A stretch of 64,000 bases of DNA from CAVYUC01 sp963783085 (GTDB taxonomy: Bacteria; Bacteroidota; Bacteroidia; Bacteroidales; Prolixibacteraceae): NCBI GenBank assembly GCA_963783085.1, contig CAWAMJ010000020.1:372001-436000 (forward strand), given 5' to 3'. Shown piece after piece: positions 33,951-43,935 of this stretch (positions are counted from its first letter, which is position 1; every line of letters starts with the position of its first letter). The translations under genes were made by a program, and so were the position numbers. Below the pieces are notes generated by a model. That model was not told the DNA's origin and made no database searches. It saw only the letters and a list, made by a program, of their open reading frames with translations.

Positions 33951-34751
33951 ATGGGAAAAATTATATCTCTGGCGAATCAAAAAGGAGGAGTTGGTAAAAC
34001 AACAACCACGATAAACCTGGCTGCAAGTTTGGCGGTGCTGGAGCAAAAGGTACTGATCATCGACGCCGACCCGCAGGCGAATGCGACATCGGGGTTTGGT
34101 TTCGATGTAAAAAATGTACAATCAAGTATTTATGAATGTATTATAGATGAAGTCGATCCCGAGAAAGTGATACTGAAAACAGAAATCCATAATCTGCACA
34201 TCATCCCGTCGCACATTGATTTGGTTGGCGCCGAAATTGAAATGCTCAACCTGCCCAACCGCGAAAAAGTTTTGCGGAATACCATTGAAAAGCTGAAAAA
34301 TTCATACGATTTTATCCTCATTGATTGTTCGCCATCGCTCGGATTAATAACTGTAAATGCGCTCACCGCTTCCGATTCGGTAATTATTCCGGTTCAATGT
34401 GAATACTTTGCACTCGAAGGGTTGGGCAAATTGCTCAATACCATCAAAATTATTCAAAACAGGTTGAACAAGGCCCTCGAAATTGAAGGCTTTTTGCTAA
34501 CCATGTTCGATTCGCGGCTGAACCTTTCAAACCAGGTTTTTGAAGAGGTTAAACGCCATTTTCAGGAGATGGTGTTCGACAGCGTGATTCACCGGAACGT
34601 TAAACTTAGTGAAGCGCCCAGTTATGGAAAACCAGTGGTATTATACGATGCAAGCTCGAAAGGCGCAATTAACCACATGAACCTGGCGCGCGAAATACTG
34701 CAGCGGAATAGAATGACGAAAATGTCGCACGAAAAGATAATTACTAATTAA
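33951..34751 (+). CDS. parA: Chromosome-partitioning ATPase ParA (Soj)
   Basis: A 266-residue cytosolic ATPase. The deviant Walker A is 'NQKGGVGKTTTTINLA', Walker A' 'VLIIDADPQANATSG', and Walker B-like 'YDFILIDCSPSLG'. It acts with ParB in segregation of the chromosome origin. Its place next to parB and in the conserved Bacteroidota block parA-parB-DUF5683-mltD points to the chromosomal, not a plasmid, system. ATG 33951 (MGKIISLAN) is chosen over an open in-frame stretch upstream that overlaps the -7 box. Confidence 0.96.
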   Translation: MGKIISLANQKGGVGKTTTTINLAASLAVLEQKVLIIDADPQANATSGFGFDVKNVQSSIYECIIDEVDPEKVILKTEIHNLHIIPSHIDLVGAEIEMLNLPNREKVLRNTIEKLKNSYDFILIDCSPSLGLITVNALTASDSVIIPVQCEYFALEGLGKLLNTIKIIQNRLNKALEIEGFLLTMFDSRLNLSNQVFEEVKRHFQEMVFDSVIHRNVKLSEAPSYGKPVVLYDASSKGAINHMNLAREILQRNRMTKMSHEKIITN

Positions 34752-34757
34752 TTTGCC

Positions 34758-35618
34758 ATGGTAAAGAGGAATGCACTCGGGCGTGGTTTGGGCGCGCTTA
34801 TCGACGACGCTGAAAAAATGAAAAAGGCAGGAATCCAGGAAGTTGAACTGGATAAAATTGAAGCCAATCCTTTTCAGCCGCGGTCGAAATTTGATGAAGA
34901 GGCACTGGAAGAATTAACTTCTTCGATTCGCGAAATCGGGTTGATTCAACCCATTACACTTCGTAAAATTGCGGAGGAAAAATACCAGATTATCGCAGGT
35001 GAACGGCGGTTTCGGGCCGCTCTGAAAGCCGGCTTCGATTCTATTCCGGCATACATCAGGGAAGCAAAAGATGACGGAATGCTGGAAATGGCGCTGGTGG
35101 AAAATATTCAGCGTGAAGATCTCGATTCCATAGAAATCGCCCTCAGTTACCAGCGACTGATGGAGGAATGCGAACTTACCCAGGAAAATCTAAGTGCGAG
35201 GGTGGGCAAAAAACGTTCAACAATAGCCAATTACCTGCGTTTGCTGAAATTACCCGCTGTAATTCAAAAAGCGCTGCGCGAGAAAGAAATTTCAATGGGG
35301 CACGCCCGTGCCATTATCAATATTGATGATCCGGACACACAGGTGATGATTTTTAATCAGATTTTGAAATATGGCTTTTCGGTGCGAAAGGTAGAGGACG
35401 TGGTTCGTGATTTAAATGAGGGGATCGAAACAAAGGAAAAACCATCGAAAAAAAGATATCCGAAAGAATATCAATCCCTAAAATCCCAGCTCGACAATAT
35501 TTTCAGATCGCGAATCGGTTTTACTGTGAATGACAAGGGCCGGGGCAAAATTGTTATCCCCTTCAAATCAGCGAAAGATTTGGAAAGAATTGTTAAAATA
35601 ATTGAAAATCAGAAATAA
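34758..35618 (+). CDS. parB: Chromosome-partitioning protein ParB (Spo0J)
   Basis: A 286-residue CTP-dependent DNA clamp binding parS. The N-terminus 'RNALGRGLGALI' is typical. The ParB/Srx domain shows 'NPFQPRSKFDEEALEELTSS' and 'QIIAGERRFRAAL' (GERR, the CTP-binding box). An HTH follows ('TQENLSARVGKKRSTIANYLR'-like, quoted in part as ARVGKKRSTIANYLRL). It starts 6 bp after parA. No obvious parS (TGTTNCACGTGAAACA) was noticed in the window. Confidence 0.96.
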   Translation: MVKRNALGRGLGALIDDAEKMKKAGIQEVELDKIEANPFQPRSKFDEEALEELTSSIREIGLIQPITLRKIAEEKYQIIAGERRFRAALKAGFDSIPAYIREAKDDGMLEMALVENIQREDLDSIEIALSYQRLMEECELTQENLSARVGKKRSTIANYLRLLKLPAVIQKALREKEISMGHARAIINIDDPDTQVMIFNQILKYGFSVRKVEDVVRDLNEGIETKEKPSKKRYPKEYQSLKSQLDNIFRSRIGFTVNDKGRGKIVIPFKSAKDLERIVKIIENQK

Positions 35619-35681
35619 AACACTTCCCAACCCTATTTAATTTTGATTCAAACTTCTATTTTTAAGCAAAATTTGTTTGGC

Positions 35682-36302
35682 GTGAACCGAAAAAAATTTT
35701 TGCTGGAAAATGTCCTTTTTATCCTGTTTCTGTTTGCGGGTTTTCACCTCAGCGCACAGGTGTTGGTTGATGCCGATACCACTCAGGCGGTTAAGGAGAA
35801 AAAACTGGAAAAAATCCACTCGCCCCGGAAAGCGACACTGTATTCTGCGATTCTTCCCGGACTTGGTCAGGCATATAATAAAAAATACTGGAAAATTCCG
35901 ATTGTTTACATCGGGTTTGGCGCGATTGGGTATTTTATCGACTGGAACAATGATAATTACCAGTTCAATAAGAAAGCATACCGCGATTTGACGGATGACG
36001 ATGACAATACGACTTCGTACCTCGAGATTGAGGCGGTGAAATGGTACAACCTGGAAAATACCAACGACTTTAACAAGTTTAAAGATGGCTTGCTAAAGCG
36101 GCAGGAATATTACCACCGGAATCGGGATTTGCTGATCATCAGTATGATAGGTTTTTACGGATTAAATATTATTGATGCAAGCGTAGATGCACATCTGTTT
36201 AATTTTGATATTAGCGACGATTTGACCTTTAATTGGAAACCTTCCATGAAACACTTTAACCGTCAAAACGTTTATAGTATTAACTGTTCGTTTAATTTCT
36301 AA
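35682..36302 (+). CDS. DUF5683 membrane protein
   Basis: A 206-residue protein with an N-terminal signal/anchor (MNRKKFLLENVLFILFLFAG..SAQ). Its conserved core 'SPRKATLYSAILPGLGQAYN' followed by 'KKYWKIPIVYIGFGAIGY' is the DUF5683 signature. Two hydrophobic segments (about residues 75-95 and 150-170) suggest membrane association. Function unknown, but its fixed place between parB and mltD in Bacteroidota hints at a cell-envelope role. GTG 35682 is preferred to TTG 35643 because it gives a clean signal peptide. Confidence 0.85.
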   Translation: MNRKKFLLENVLFILFLFAGFHLSAQVLVDADTTQAVKEKKLEKIHSPRKATLYSAILPGLGQAYNKKYWKIPIVYIGFGAIGYFIDWNNDNYQFNKKAYRDLTDDDDNTTSYLEIEAVKWYNLENTNDFNKFKDGLLKRQEYYHRNRDLLIISMIGFYGLNIIDASVDAHLFNFDISDDLTFNWKPSMKHFNRQNVYSINCSFNF

Positions 36303-36305
36303 GCT

Positions 36306-37934
36306 ATGGGATATAATATTTTCAAAATGGCGGCAGCCATTCTTGCTGTATGTTTTTTTGGGTCTTTGTCGGCACAGGTAACCGATACGGTTTCGTTTGT
36401 TCCCGCCGATTCGTTGCTTGCTGAAGAAGATTGGCAGGGAACAGATACATTACTTTTTGAAGATGACATGCTGATCGACGAAAACCTGAACGATGTTTTT
36501 CTGGAAAAACTGGAAGGTTTGCGCGATCACTGGTACCTGAAAAGCACGTTTGGAACCGATTCGCTGGAACTTGATTTTTCGAATTATTATCCCACAAATC
36601 TTCCTGATTCGCTATACATTGGTCGGCTTCAGGATATCGAGCAGGTTATCCCACTCTCTTACAACAATGTAGTTAAAAACTTCATTATTCTGTACACGGA
36701 AAAAAAACGTGGCCTTGTGGAACGAATGCTGGGCCTTTCAGAATATTATTTCCCCATTTTTGAAGAAACGCTCGACAAATATGATCTCCCGCTCGAGCTA
36801 AAATACCTGCCGGTTATTGAATCGGCATTGAACCCGCAAGCCCGCTCGAGGGCCGGGGCCAATGGTTTGTGGCAGTTTATGTATGGCACCGGAAAACAAA
36901 TGAGGCTGGAAATCTCCAGTTTTGTGGACGAACGCCGTGATCCGGTGAAATCAACCGACGCTGCTGTACGTTACCTGAAATACCTGTATGACAGATACAA
37001 CGACTGGCATTTGGCGATTGCCGCTTACAATTGCGGCCCGGGAAATGTAAACCGCGCTATTCGCCGCTCAGGGGGCAAAACCGATTACTGGCAAATTTAT
37101 TACCGGCTGCCACGCGAAACCCGCGGGTATGTGCCGGCATTTATCGCTGCTTCCTATGTGATGAATTATTATCGCGAACATAATCTTGTTCCGGTAATGC
37201 CTGAGTTTCCGATAATGACGGATACGGTGATGGTTGGCGATTATCTTCATTTCGACCAGATTTCTGCTACCCTGGGAATCGACAAAGAGGAACTGGCGGC
37301 ATTGAATCCGATGTACCGTCATGGAATTGTTCCGGCAAAAAAAGGAAAACCGTATCCTGTAATTCTACCCAGTGAAAAAATAATGGATTTTATCGATAAA
37401 GACACCTTGATATTGGCCTGGGAACGACAGAAATATTTCCCGGACAATACGCTTATCGATCCTTCAAGTTCATCGTCGTCGCATTATACACCGGTTGATA
37501 TTAAAGGAAAAGCGAAAGTATATTATACCGTAAAATCGGGCGATAATGTAGGATTTATATCCACGTGGTTTCATGTTCGCTCTTCGGATCTGAGATATTG
37601 GAACAACATCGACCGCAACCTGATCCGTGTGGGGCAGCGGCTGGTTATTTATGTTCCAGAAAATCAAAAGGTAAGTTATCAACGGATAAACGACATGTCT
37701 TTTGTTCAGAAACAAGCCATGGCAGGCAATCCGGATTCTCCGCCGAAAACTGTGGTTACATCGGCCGGCAACACCGATTTTGTTTACTATACGGTAAAAA
37801 AGGGAGATACGCTTTGGGACATCGCACAGAAATATGCCGGAATTTCAAGCAGTGAAATCAGCGAGTTGAACAACTTGCCCAGTGAACGCCATTTATACAT
37901 TGGCCAAAAATTGAAGATTAAGAAAAAAATGTAA
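36306..37934 (+). CDS. mltD: Membrane-bound lytic murein transglycosylase D with two LysM domains
   Basis: A 542-residue secreted enzyme cutting peptidoglycan glycan strands. The signal peptide is MGYNIFKMAAAILAVCFFGS..AQ. The SLT domain (residues about 140-290) has the catalytic Glu in 'LPVIESALNPQARSRAGANG' and 'GLWQFMYGTGKQM'. LysM 1 starts 'VYYTVKSGDNVGFISTWF' (about residue 400) and LysM 2 'VYYTVKKGDTLWDIAQKYAG' (about residue 495). It starts 3 bp after the DUF5683 gene and probably ends the parAB unit. Confidence 0.95.
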   Translation: MGYNIFKMAAAILAVCFFGSLSAQVTDTVSFVPADSLLAEEDWQGTDTLLFEDDMLIDENLNDVFLEKLEGLRDHWYLKSTFGTDSLELDFSNYYPTNLPDSLYIGRLQDIEQVIPLSYNNVVKNFIILYTEKKRGLVERMLGLSEYYFPIFEETLDKYDLPLELKYLPVIESALNPQARSRAGANGLWQFMYGTGKQMRLEISSFVDERRDPVKSTDAAVRYLKYLYDRYNDWHLAIAAYNCGPGNVNRAIRRSGGKTDYWQIYYRLPRETRGYVPAFIAASYVMNYYREHNLVPVMPEFPIMTDTVMVGDYLHFDQISATLGIDKEELAALNPMYRHGIVPAKKGKPYPVILPSEKIMDFIDKDTLILAWERQKYFPDNTLIDPSSSSSSHYTPVDIKGKAKVYYTVKSGDNVGFISTWFHVRSSDLRYWNNIDRNLIRVGQRLVIYVPENQKVSYQRINDMSFVQKQAMAGNPDSPPKTVVTSAGNTDFVYYTVKKGDTLWDIAQKYAGISSSEISELNNLPSERHLYIGQKLKIKKKM

Positions 37935-37937
37935 CGA

Positions 37938-38154
37938 CTCCTTCGTTTTTAGCTGCATTCCGGTAAACGGAGACAAGCTGCTAAATATGGGCGAATGGGA
38001 ATATAATGAAGTGCAGCCCAATCAAAATCTTGCAGGCCCCGGGCTGGAAATAAAGTTGCCCCAAACCGGCGCGGAAAAGATGACCCTTGTTCTGGAAGTG
38101 GAGGGCCACCCGGAATGGAATTCAACCTATAACCTTCTGTTTAAAAATGAATAG
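37938..38154 (+). pseudogene. C-terminal gene remnant, family not recognised
   Basis: An open frame without a convincing start runs from just after mltD to TAG 38152. It contains 'MGEWEYNEVQPNQNLAGPG' and 'EIKLPQTGAEKMTLVLEVEG'. The coding-like composition and lack of an N-terminus suggest the tail of a lost gene. An ATG at 37987 would give only 55 residues. Confidence 0.4.
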
Positions 38155-38288
38155 TAATCTGATGTTCCCGGTGAAGAATCTCAAGCGGATAGGGTATCCG
38201 AATAATTAATCCACACTTGTGCGAACAAAAACCTGCCAATTCATCTTTTATAAATAGTTGGATTAAAACAAATTAAAACACAAATCAG

Positions 38289-38930
38289 ATGAAAAAAGTA
38301 GGAATTATCGGCGCAGGTAATGTAGGGCCGGCGCTGGCAAAGGGATTTTTGAAAAATGGTTTCGAAACCACCATTTCGTCACGGAGTGAAGAAAAAAGAA
38401 AAAATCTTGAAAATGAAATTCAGGGACTGAAAACCGACACGCCTGAAAATACAGCGAAAAACAGCGATATTATCGTTTTTACCGTAAAAGGTTCGCATGC
38501 CAAAGAAGCGCTGGAAGAATTGGGAGTGGAAAACCTGTCGGGTAAGCTAATCATCGACACCACCAATCCCATTTCCGAAGATGCTCCGGTAAATGGTGTT
38601 CTGGTTTATTTCTCTTCGATAAATAAAAGCTTGATGGAAGAATTGCAGGCAAAAGCCCCGGACGCAAAGTTTGTAAAATGTTTCAGTTGTGTGGGCGCTG
38701 CGCACATGGTTAACCCGGCATTCGAAAGCCGCCCTACCATGTTTATTTGCGGCGACGATTCCGACGCGAAAAAAGAGGTTACAGAAATACTGCATACGTT
38801 CGGTTGGGAGGCAGAAGATATGGGAAATGTTGAGGCTGCCAGAGCCATCGAACCGCTGGCAATGTTGTGGTGCATTCCCGGGTTTCGCGAAAACCGATGG
38901 AACCATGCGTTTAAAATGCTGAAAAAATAA
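38289..38930 (+). CDS. NADP-binding oxidoreductase (F420-dependent NADP reductase-like)
   Basis: A 213-residue cytosolic protein. The Rossmann motif 'VGIIGAGNVGPALAKGFLKNG' (first 15 residues quoted as VGIIGAGNVGPALAK) is followed by 'TISSRSEEKR' (NADP-phosphate contact) and 'VFTVKGSHAKEAL'. 'IIDTTNPISE' and 'VKCFSCVGAAHMVNP' match the F420H2:NADP oxidoreductase / YqeC-like family (COG2085). The true substrate is unknown; F420 use is unlikely in this phylum. It is an isolated gene between a remnant and a gene-free stretch. Confidence 0.82.
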   Translation: MKKVGIIGAGNVGPALAKGFLKNGFETTISSRSEEKRKNLENEIQGLKTDTPENTAKNSDIIVFTVKGSHAKEALEELGVENLSGKLIIDTTNPISEDAPVNGVLVYFSSINKSLMEELQAKAPDAKFVKCFSCVGAAHMVNPAFESRPTMFICGDDSDAKKEVTEILHTFGWEAEDMGNVEAARAIEPLAMLWCIPGFRENRWNHAFKMLKK

Positions 38931-39564
38931 AAGGATATCAGTAATCTTTCCGGGATCTGTTAGCGGCTGCTTTTCCACTGATGCATTCCGGTTTTTTCTG
39001 CCGGTAATTTTTTAAAATGATAAACCAGCCTGCCAACAAGGTGGAATTAAGCACTCAAAAAAATCCCTATGAAACGGAAAATCCGGTTTCTAAAAACATA
39101 TTGGAATTAAATCAATTTTTATAAAATGTGAGAAATGTCAGAGTTCGGAATCCAGGGATAAGGCAAGGCTTTTCGATTATTGGATTTTCTTTTAGAATTT
39201 TATAAATTTCTAATAATTTAATTTGTATTTTGAATTTTTGTTCTTAATTTCAAACCCACATTTAACCTAAGTTTAATATTGCTATCTGAATTTTGAAAAT
39301 GAAAGAAAATAATAAATATCCTGTGAAGGCACCGGGCGCTTATTAACAGTGCCTTTTCGGGAGGCGTCCTGGCTGGTTGTAATTTTATCATTTGGTGAGA
39401 AAAAAAAAGTCCTGTAAAGGTTTATCCCCTTCCTTTAATGCTTAACACCGTTTTGAACTCCTGAAACTCCTTCCCTCTTATCGGGGCTAATCATCATCAC
39501 CAACAGTTTTATTAAAAGCATCCACCGGACGCTATTTTTTTTCAGAAATTATTAAACGATTCAT
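38931..39564. other. Gene-free intergenic stretch
   Basis: About 630 bp, AT-rich, with only tiny open frames (e.g. 39017-39124, 35 codons, and 39299-39346, 15 codons) that lack supporting features. No tRNA, clear terminator or repeat was seen. Confidence 0.6.
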
Positions 39565-41031
39565 TTACTCTGAAAAGATTTTGATGAGTTCCCCCTTTTC
39601 AATCTGAGCATTCAAACTCCTGTTATTCAGCAGCGCCAATTCTTCCCTTCGGTTTTGCGGCACATTAAAATAATTGAAAACTTCGGCTACGGTTGTCGTT
39701 CGGGGAACTGTTTTTATACTTATTCGCTCTGGTTTAACATTTAGTTTTGAAGCATCAGTTAGCCTGTTGAAGTTTGCCATTGTTGTTTCAAAAAGCCGGA
39801 TATAACCATTAAAATCGTCCTGACCGGAAACTCCGTGGAAGAGATAAATTCTGCCGTTGTATTCAATAAAATAGGATAATACCTTTATGGTCTGCTGTTC
39901 TCCCGTTTGCTGGTTCTGGGAGGTTTGCTGCGATATGGTTGCAATTGCCGGCATCCCGTTCACCGAAGTCTGCTTCGTATTCAGTACATCCAGTTTCAGG
40001 TCTTTGATGGTTTGGTTTGCTGCTTCGTCAAGTGACTTTTGCTGCGACAGAGTGAATATCATCAGCGCCCTGCCATCCTCCGGGGCCATCTGAACCTGTT
40101 GTGGCAGATTCTGCAGTTGCCATCCCGCAGGAACCGGAAATTGAAATTTTAATTCAGGATGATAAAACACGCTGTTTTCAACATAGCCTTGCCGCGGATC
40201 GTCGCCATAAACTATTCCGTCAATCAACCTCAGGTATTCATTTTGTTTCACCATATAATTGTTGCGCGGTATTTCTGCCTGCCACTCATTTGCTTTTTGG
40301 TTTACCTGCTCGTACCGGTCGCCCGGGTTCGGATGTGTAGACAGAAATGTCGGTACCGGCGAATTGTTGCCGACATTTTGCATCTGCTCCAATACGTGAA
40401 AAAAGTCGGCCATCTCGTGCGCATCGTAGCCAATTTTAGTGGAATATTCAACTCCCAGCCGGTCCGACTGGCTTTCAGCATCGCGGCTAAACTTCAAAAA
40501 CAACAATTGCATGCCCTGCATCGCGTAATCGGCAAACTGACGGAATTCTTCGGAGGCAATCATTCCGCCAATCAAGAGCAACTGTCCTAACTGCTGTTTA
40601 CTCTGTTGGTGCACGGTGTGCCTGGCTGCAACATGCCCGATTTCATGCCCCAGCACACCTGCCAGTTCCGCTTCGTTGTTGAACTGGGCCAGTATTCCGC
40701 GGGTGAAATAAACATAACCCCCGGGCACAGCAAATGCATTGACTACGGGCGAATCCAGTATTCTGAAATGATACTCGAGTTTCGGGCGATGTGAAATTTT
40801 TCCCATTTCCGTTCCCTTCTCCACCACAAAGTTGAGCAAATCTTTATCATCGTATAAACCAAACGTTGCAATAACCTGTGGATCGTATTCCTTGCCCATT
40901 TGTATTTCCTGCGCTTCGGAAAACAACATCAACTGTTTTTTACCAGTCACCGGATTTACTGCACAGGAGGGAATCAGCAAAACTAACGCAATTGAAAAAG
41001 TTAGTCCGATAAAAATTTTTCTACTCTTCAT
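39565..41031 (-). CDS. M48-family metalloprotease, lipoprotein (BepA/YfgC-like)
   Basis: A 488-residue periplasmic lipoprotein with lipobox Cys23 (LIPSC). It opens with 'AVNPVTGKKQLMLFSEAQEIQMG', typical of this group. The zinc site HEIGH lies in 'AGVLGHEIGHVAARHTVH', with the third-ligand region 'SRDAESQSDRLGVEY'. The protease domain covers about residues 60-260 and is followed by a 200-residue C-terminal domain of unknown fold. By homology with BepA it may degrade or help assemble outer-membrane proteins. It is divergent from the M28 peptidase gene. Confidence 0.9.
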   Translation of the reverse strand: MKSRKIFIGLTFSIALVLLIPSCAVNPVTGKKQLMLFSEAQEIQMGKEYDPQVIATFGLYDDKDLLNFVVEKGTEMGKISHRPKLEYHFRILDSPVVNAFAVPGGYVYFTRGILAQFNNEAELAGVLGHEIGHVAARHTVHQQSKQQLGQLLLIGGMIASEEFRQFADYAMQGMQLLFLKFSRDAESQSDRLGVEYSTKIGYDAHEMADFFHVLEQMQNVGNNSPVPTFLSTHPNPGDRYEQVNQKANEWQAEIPRNNYMVKQNEYLRLIDGIVYGDDPRQGYVENSVFYHPELKFQFPVPAGWQLQNLPQQVQMAPEDGRALMIFTLSQQKSLDEAANQTIKDLKLDVLNTKQTSVNGMPAIATISQQTSQNQQTGEQQTIKVLSYFIEYNGRIYLFHGVSGQDDFNGYIRLFETTMANFNRLTDASKLNVKPERISIKTVPRTTTVAEVFNYFNVPQNRREELALLNNRSLNAQIEKGELIKIFSE

Positions 41032-41141
41032 AATTTCAATAATTTCAGCATTTGTTTATCATGAACCGGGGTATAAAAGATAACATCTGAAATTCAATTT
41101 TTGTTACTGAAAATGAATCCGGATTTTAAGTTTTACAAATT

Positions 41142-42746
41142 ATGAGATTCAAATACCTTATTATTTTAATTGTTATATGCATTGGCTTTAACAGTGCCAG
41201 CGGGCAGGATAGGATTCCTGCTTCGATTAATGTTGCGCAATTGCGCCAGCATTTAACATTTATTGCTTCCGACAGTTTACAGGGAAGAAGTTTTACTACC
41301 GATGTTCCGGGGCTGGAAATCACTGCAAAATACATCCGGGAAAATGCGAAACAAATCGGGCTAAAACCTGCCGTTAAAAATTATTTTCAGAAATTCAACA
41401 TTATATCTGTAAAATCAGTGAAAAACGGCACAACGCTTAGCGTTCTAAAAAGAAATGGAAAGAAAGTTTACAGCACCAAATCAGTCGTTTGCTTAAATCC
41501 TCAAAACAAAACGGAGGAATTGGAAGGAGAGATAATTTTTGCCGGATACGGGCTTCGCGATGAAACTTCCGGTGACAAATTGTTTAATGACATGGATGTA
41601 AACGGAAAAATTGTACTGTATTTTGCGGGTCGTCCGGAAATAGCAACGAACAAAGAATACGGTTGGAACAATGAACTGGAAAGAGGCAAGACAAAGTGGT
41701 TTTTTGAGCAGGGCGCCAGTGGAATTGTGGTTGTAACCAACCCGAAAGATTCAGGAAATTTTACGTTTAACCGGATAAAAAATTGGTCGGCGGGGAGTTT
41801 GTATTCAGTTTCAGAGATAGGTACGGAAGTTAATGAACCGGTTTTCGTTACAACACCAGAAACAGCCGCTGAGCTCATGGGCGGGAATAAATGTATGAAT
41901 GAAGTTGTCACCGCATTGACGGCCAATGAAATGCCATGTGTGATTCAATCCGATAAATACAGGGTTAAAATCCGGGCCGGGTACAAAACGGAATCGTTTG
42001 AATCACAAAACGTGATCGGTTACCTGGAAGGCAGCGACATTGAATTAAAGGACGAATGTGTTGTATATATGGCACATTATGATCATTTGGGAACCGACAA
42101 AAACAACGAGGTATATAACGGAGCCGACGACAATGGCTCGGGAACTGTGGCATTGCTAGGTATAGCCAATGCATTTTCAAACCTGAAAGTAAAACCCAAA
42201 AGGAGCATTGTATTTTTATGGACTACCGGCGAGGAAGTTGGAATGCTGGGTTCCGGCTATTACTCACAGCATCCTGTTTTCCCCATCGAAAAAACAGCGG
42301 TATGCATCAATCTCGATATGGTTGGGCGTGTTTACAACCCGGAAGATTCGGTGTGGAAAAATTCACCGAAAAAGGTAAAAGATTTCGATGGGATTTACAC
42401 GTTAATGAATAATTTTTCACCAAAACTGGAACATGTTACCGATTCGATGTGTTCTCTAATGAAATTGGTGCCCGATAAATCGTTGCCCAAACATTTTTTC
42501 CGCACCAGCGATCATTATCATTTTCACAGACTGGGAGTTCCCATCCTGAACTTAGCCACCGGTTATCACGCCGATTACCACAAAATTTCGGACACAGTGC
42601 CGAAAATTAATTTTGAAAAGTTGAGGCGCGTAGCTGGTTTGGCTTATTGGATTGGATACGAAATGGCTGCAACGGAGAATGACGTAAATAGAAAGACTGA
42701 CGTGAGAAATGTGACGCTGAAAAAAGTTCCAATGCAAGAAAAATGA
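41142..42746 (+). CDS. Secreted M28-family peptidase with PA domain
   Basis: A 534-residue exported zinc peptidase. The signal peptide is MRFKYLIILIVICIGFNSASG. An inserted PA-like domain lies at about residues 125-265. The catalytic domain shows the metal ligands in 'VYMAHYDHLG' (His, Asp), 'NGADDNGSGTVALLG' (Asp), 'TTGEEVGMLGSGYY' (Glu), 'NLDMVGRV' (Asp) and 'TSDHYHFHRLGVP' (His). It probably removes amino-terminal residues from peptides in the periplasm or outside. No T9SS C-terminal domain is visible, so it is likely periplasmic. Confidence 0.92.
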   Translation: MRFKYLIILIVICIGFNSASGQDRIPASINVAQLRQHLTFIASDSLQGRSFTTDVPGLEITAKYIRENAKQIGLKPAVKNYFQKFNIISVKSVKNGTTLSVLKRNGKKVYSTKSVVCLNPQNKTEELEGEIIFAGYGLRDETSGDKLFNDMDVNGKIVLYFAGRPEIATNKEYGWNNELERGKTKWFFEQGASGIVVVTNPKDSGNFTFNRIKNWSAGSLYSVSEIGTEVNEPVFVTTPETAAELMGGNKCMNEVVTALTANEMPCVIQSDKYRVKIRAGYKTESFESQNVIGYLEGSDIELKDECVVYMAHYDHLGTDKNNEVYNGADDNGSGTVALLGIANAFSNLKVKPKRSIVFLWTTGEEVGMLGSGYYSQHPVFPIEKTAVCINLDMVGRVYNPEDSVWKNSPKKVKDFDGIYTLMNNFSPKLEHVTDSMCSLMKLVPDKSLPKHFFRTSDHYHFHRLGVPILNLATGYHADYHKISDTVPKINFEKLRRVAGLAYWIGYEMAATENDVNRKTDVRNVTLKKVPMQEK

Positions 42747-42770
42747 AGTGACAATTGAAAATATAAATCC

Positions 42771-43724
42771 ATGAAACTTGTTATACTCGACGGATACACG
42801 GTAAATCCCGGCGATTTAAGCTGGGGGGAAATTGAAAAATTCAGCGAATGTAAAATTTACGATCGCACGCCCCCGGAAAAAACGGTTGAACGATCATTAG
42901 GCGCCGATGCGGTTTTTACGAACAAAGTAGTTTTCAATCAGAAGGTTATCAGTAGTTTGCCGGGATTGCGTTACATTGGCGTATTAGCCACCGGTTACAA
43001 TGTGGTGGATATGGAAGCGGCAACAAAAAAAGGAATTACGGTAACCAACATACCGGCATACAGTACGGATTCGGTGGCACAAATGGTTTTTTCCCATATT
43101 CTGAATTTCGTTCAAAATGTTGCTGTACATGCGCAATCGGTTTCAGCCGGAGAATGGGCAAAAAGCATCGATTTTTCGTATCACATCACGCCACAAACGG
43201 AATTGGCTGGCAAATTGCTTGGGATTGTCGGATTTGGACAAATCGGGCAAGCGGTGGCTAAAATCGGCCGTGCTTTTGGGATGAAAATTATTTTCAGCAA
43301 CCGGAGTTTGAAAAAAACAGATTTGGAAGCCCGGCAGGTGGATTTGGATACGTTACTTTCCGAAAGCGATTTCATCAGTATTAATTGTCCGCTTACCGTT
43401 GATAATGCGCGTTTCATCAATAAAAGCAGCATCGGAAAAATGAAACCGACAGTTTTTCTGGTGAATACCGGCCGCGGCCTTTTGGTAAATGAGCAGGATT
43501 TGGCCGATGCGTTGAACGAGGGCAGAATTGCCGGCGCCGGTCTCGATGTGCTGGCAGAAGAACCTGCCGATCCATCAAATCCATTGGTGAAAGCAAAAAA
43601 CTGTTTCATAACTCCACACATTGCGTGGGCAACTTTAGAAGCGCGCCGGAGATTAATAAAAATTGCCACTGAAAACCTGAAAGGTTTTCTGGCAGGAAAT
43701 CCACAAAATGTGGTGAATGAATGA
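42771..43724 (+). CDS. D-isomer-specific 2-hydroxyacid dehydrogenase (glycerate/hydroxypyruvate type)
   Basis: A 317-residue NAD-dependent dehydrogenase. The nucleotide-binding motif is 'LLGIVGFGQIGQAVAKIG', and the family signature includes 'NTGRGLLVNEQDLADAL'. The catalytic Arg lies in 'SINCPLT...', Glu in 'VLAEEPADP' and His in 'FITPHIAWATLEAR'. The opening 'LDGYTVNPGDLSW' is common in glycerate dehydrogenase (HprA) annotations in Bacteroidota. Hydroxypyruvate or glyoxylate reduction is likely; the exact substrate is inferred. It is 24 bp after the M28 gene. Confidence 0.9.
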   Translation: MKLVILDGYTVNPGDLSWGEIEKFSECKIYDRTPPEKTVERSLGADAVFTNKVVFNQKVISSLPGLRYIGVLATGYNVVDMEAATKKGITVTNIPAYSTDSVAQMVFSHILNFVQNVAVHAQSVSAGEWAKSIDFSYHITPQTELAGKLLGIVGFGQIGQAVAKIGRAFGMKIIFSNRSLKKTDLEARQVDLDTLLSESDFISINCPLTVDNARFINKSSIGKMKPTVFLVNTGRGLLVNEQDLADALNEGRIAGAGLDVLAEEPADPSNPLVKAKNCFITPHIAWATLEARRRLIKIATENLKGFLAGNPQNVVNE

Positions 43725-43917
43725 TTGGTTCCATCACCATTTACAAACCTTTTAAAAGATGTAACTGTTATTAATAAATCGACCATCTTGTTTTATTAAT
43801 TTATTAATTCTTACTACATTACGACTTTTGGAACAATTTTTGAGATAAAAGTACAAAAACATCAGTTTTTCTTTTTTGTTATCGAATCAATTGAGTAGTA
43901 TTGTGCTCGCATTTTAC

Positions 43918-43924
43918 AGGAGGT
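43918..43924 (+). promoter_or_regulatory. Strong Shine-Dalgarno sequence (unusual for this genome)
   Basis: AGGAGGT 11 bp before ATG 43936. Other genes in the window mostly have A-rich leaders with no such motif. Confidence 0.5.
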
Positions 43925-43935
43925 AATTACAGACA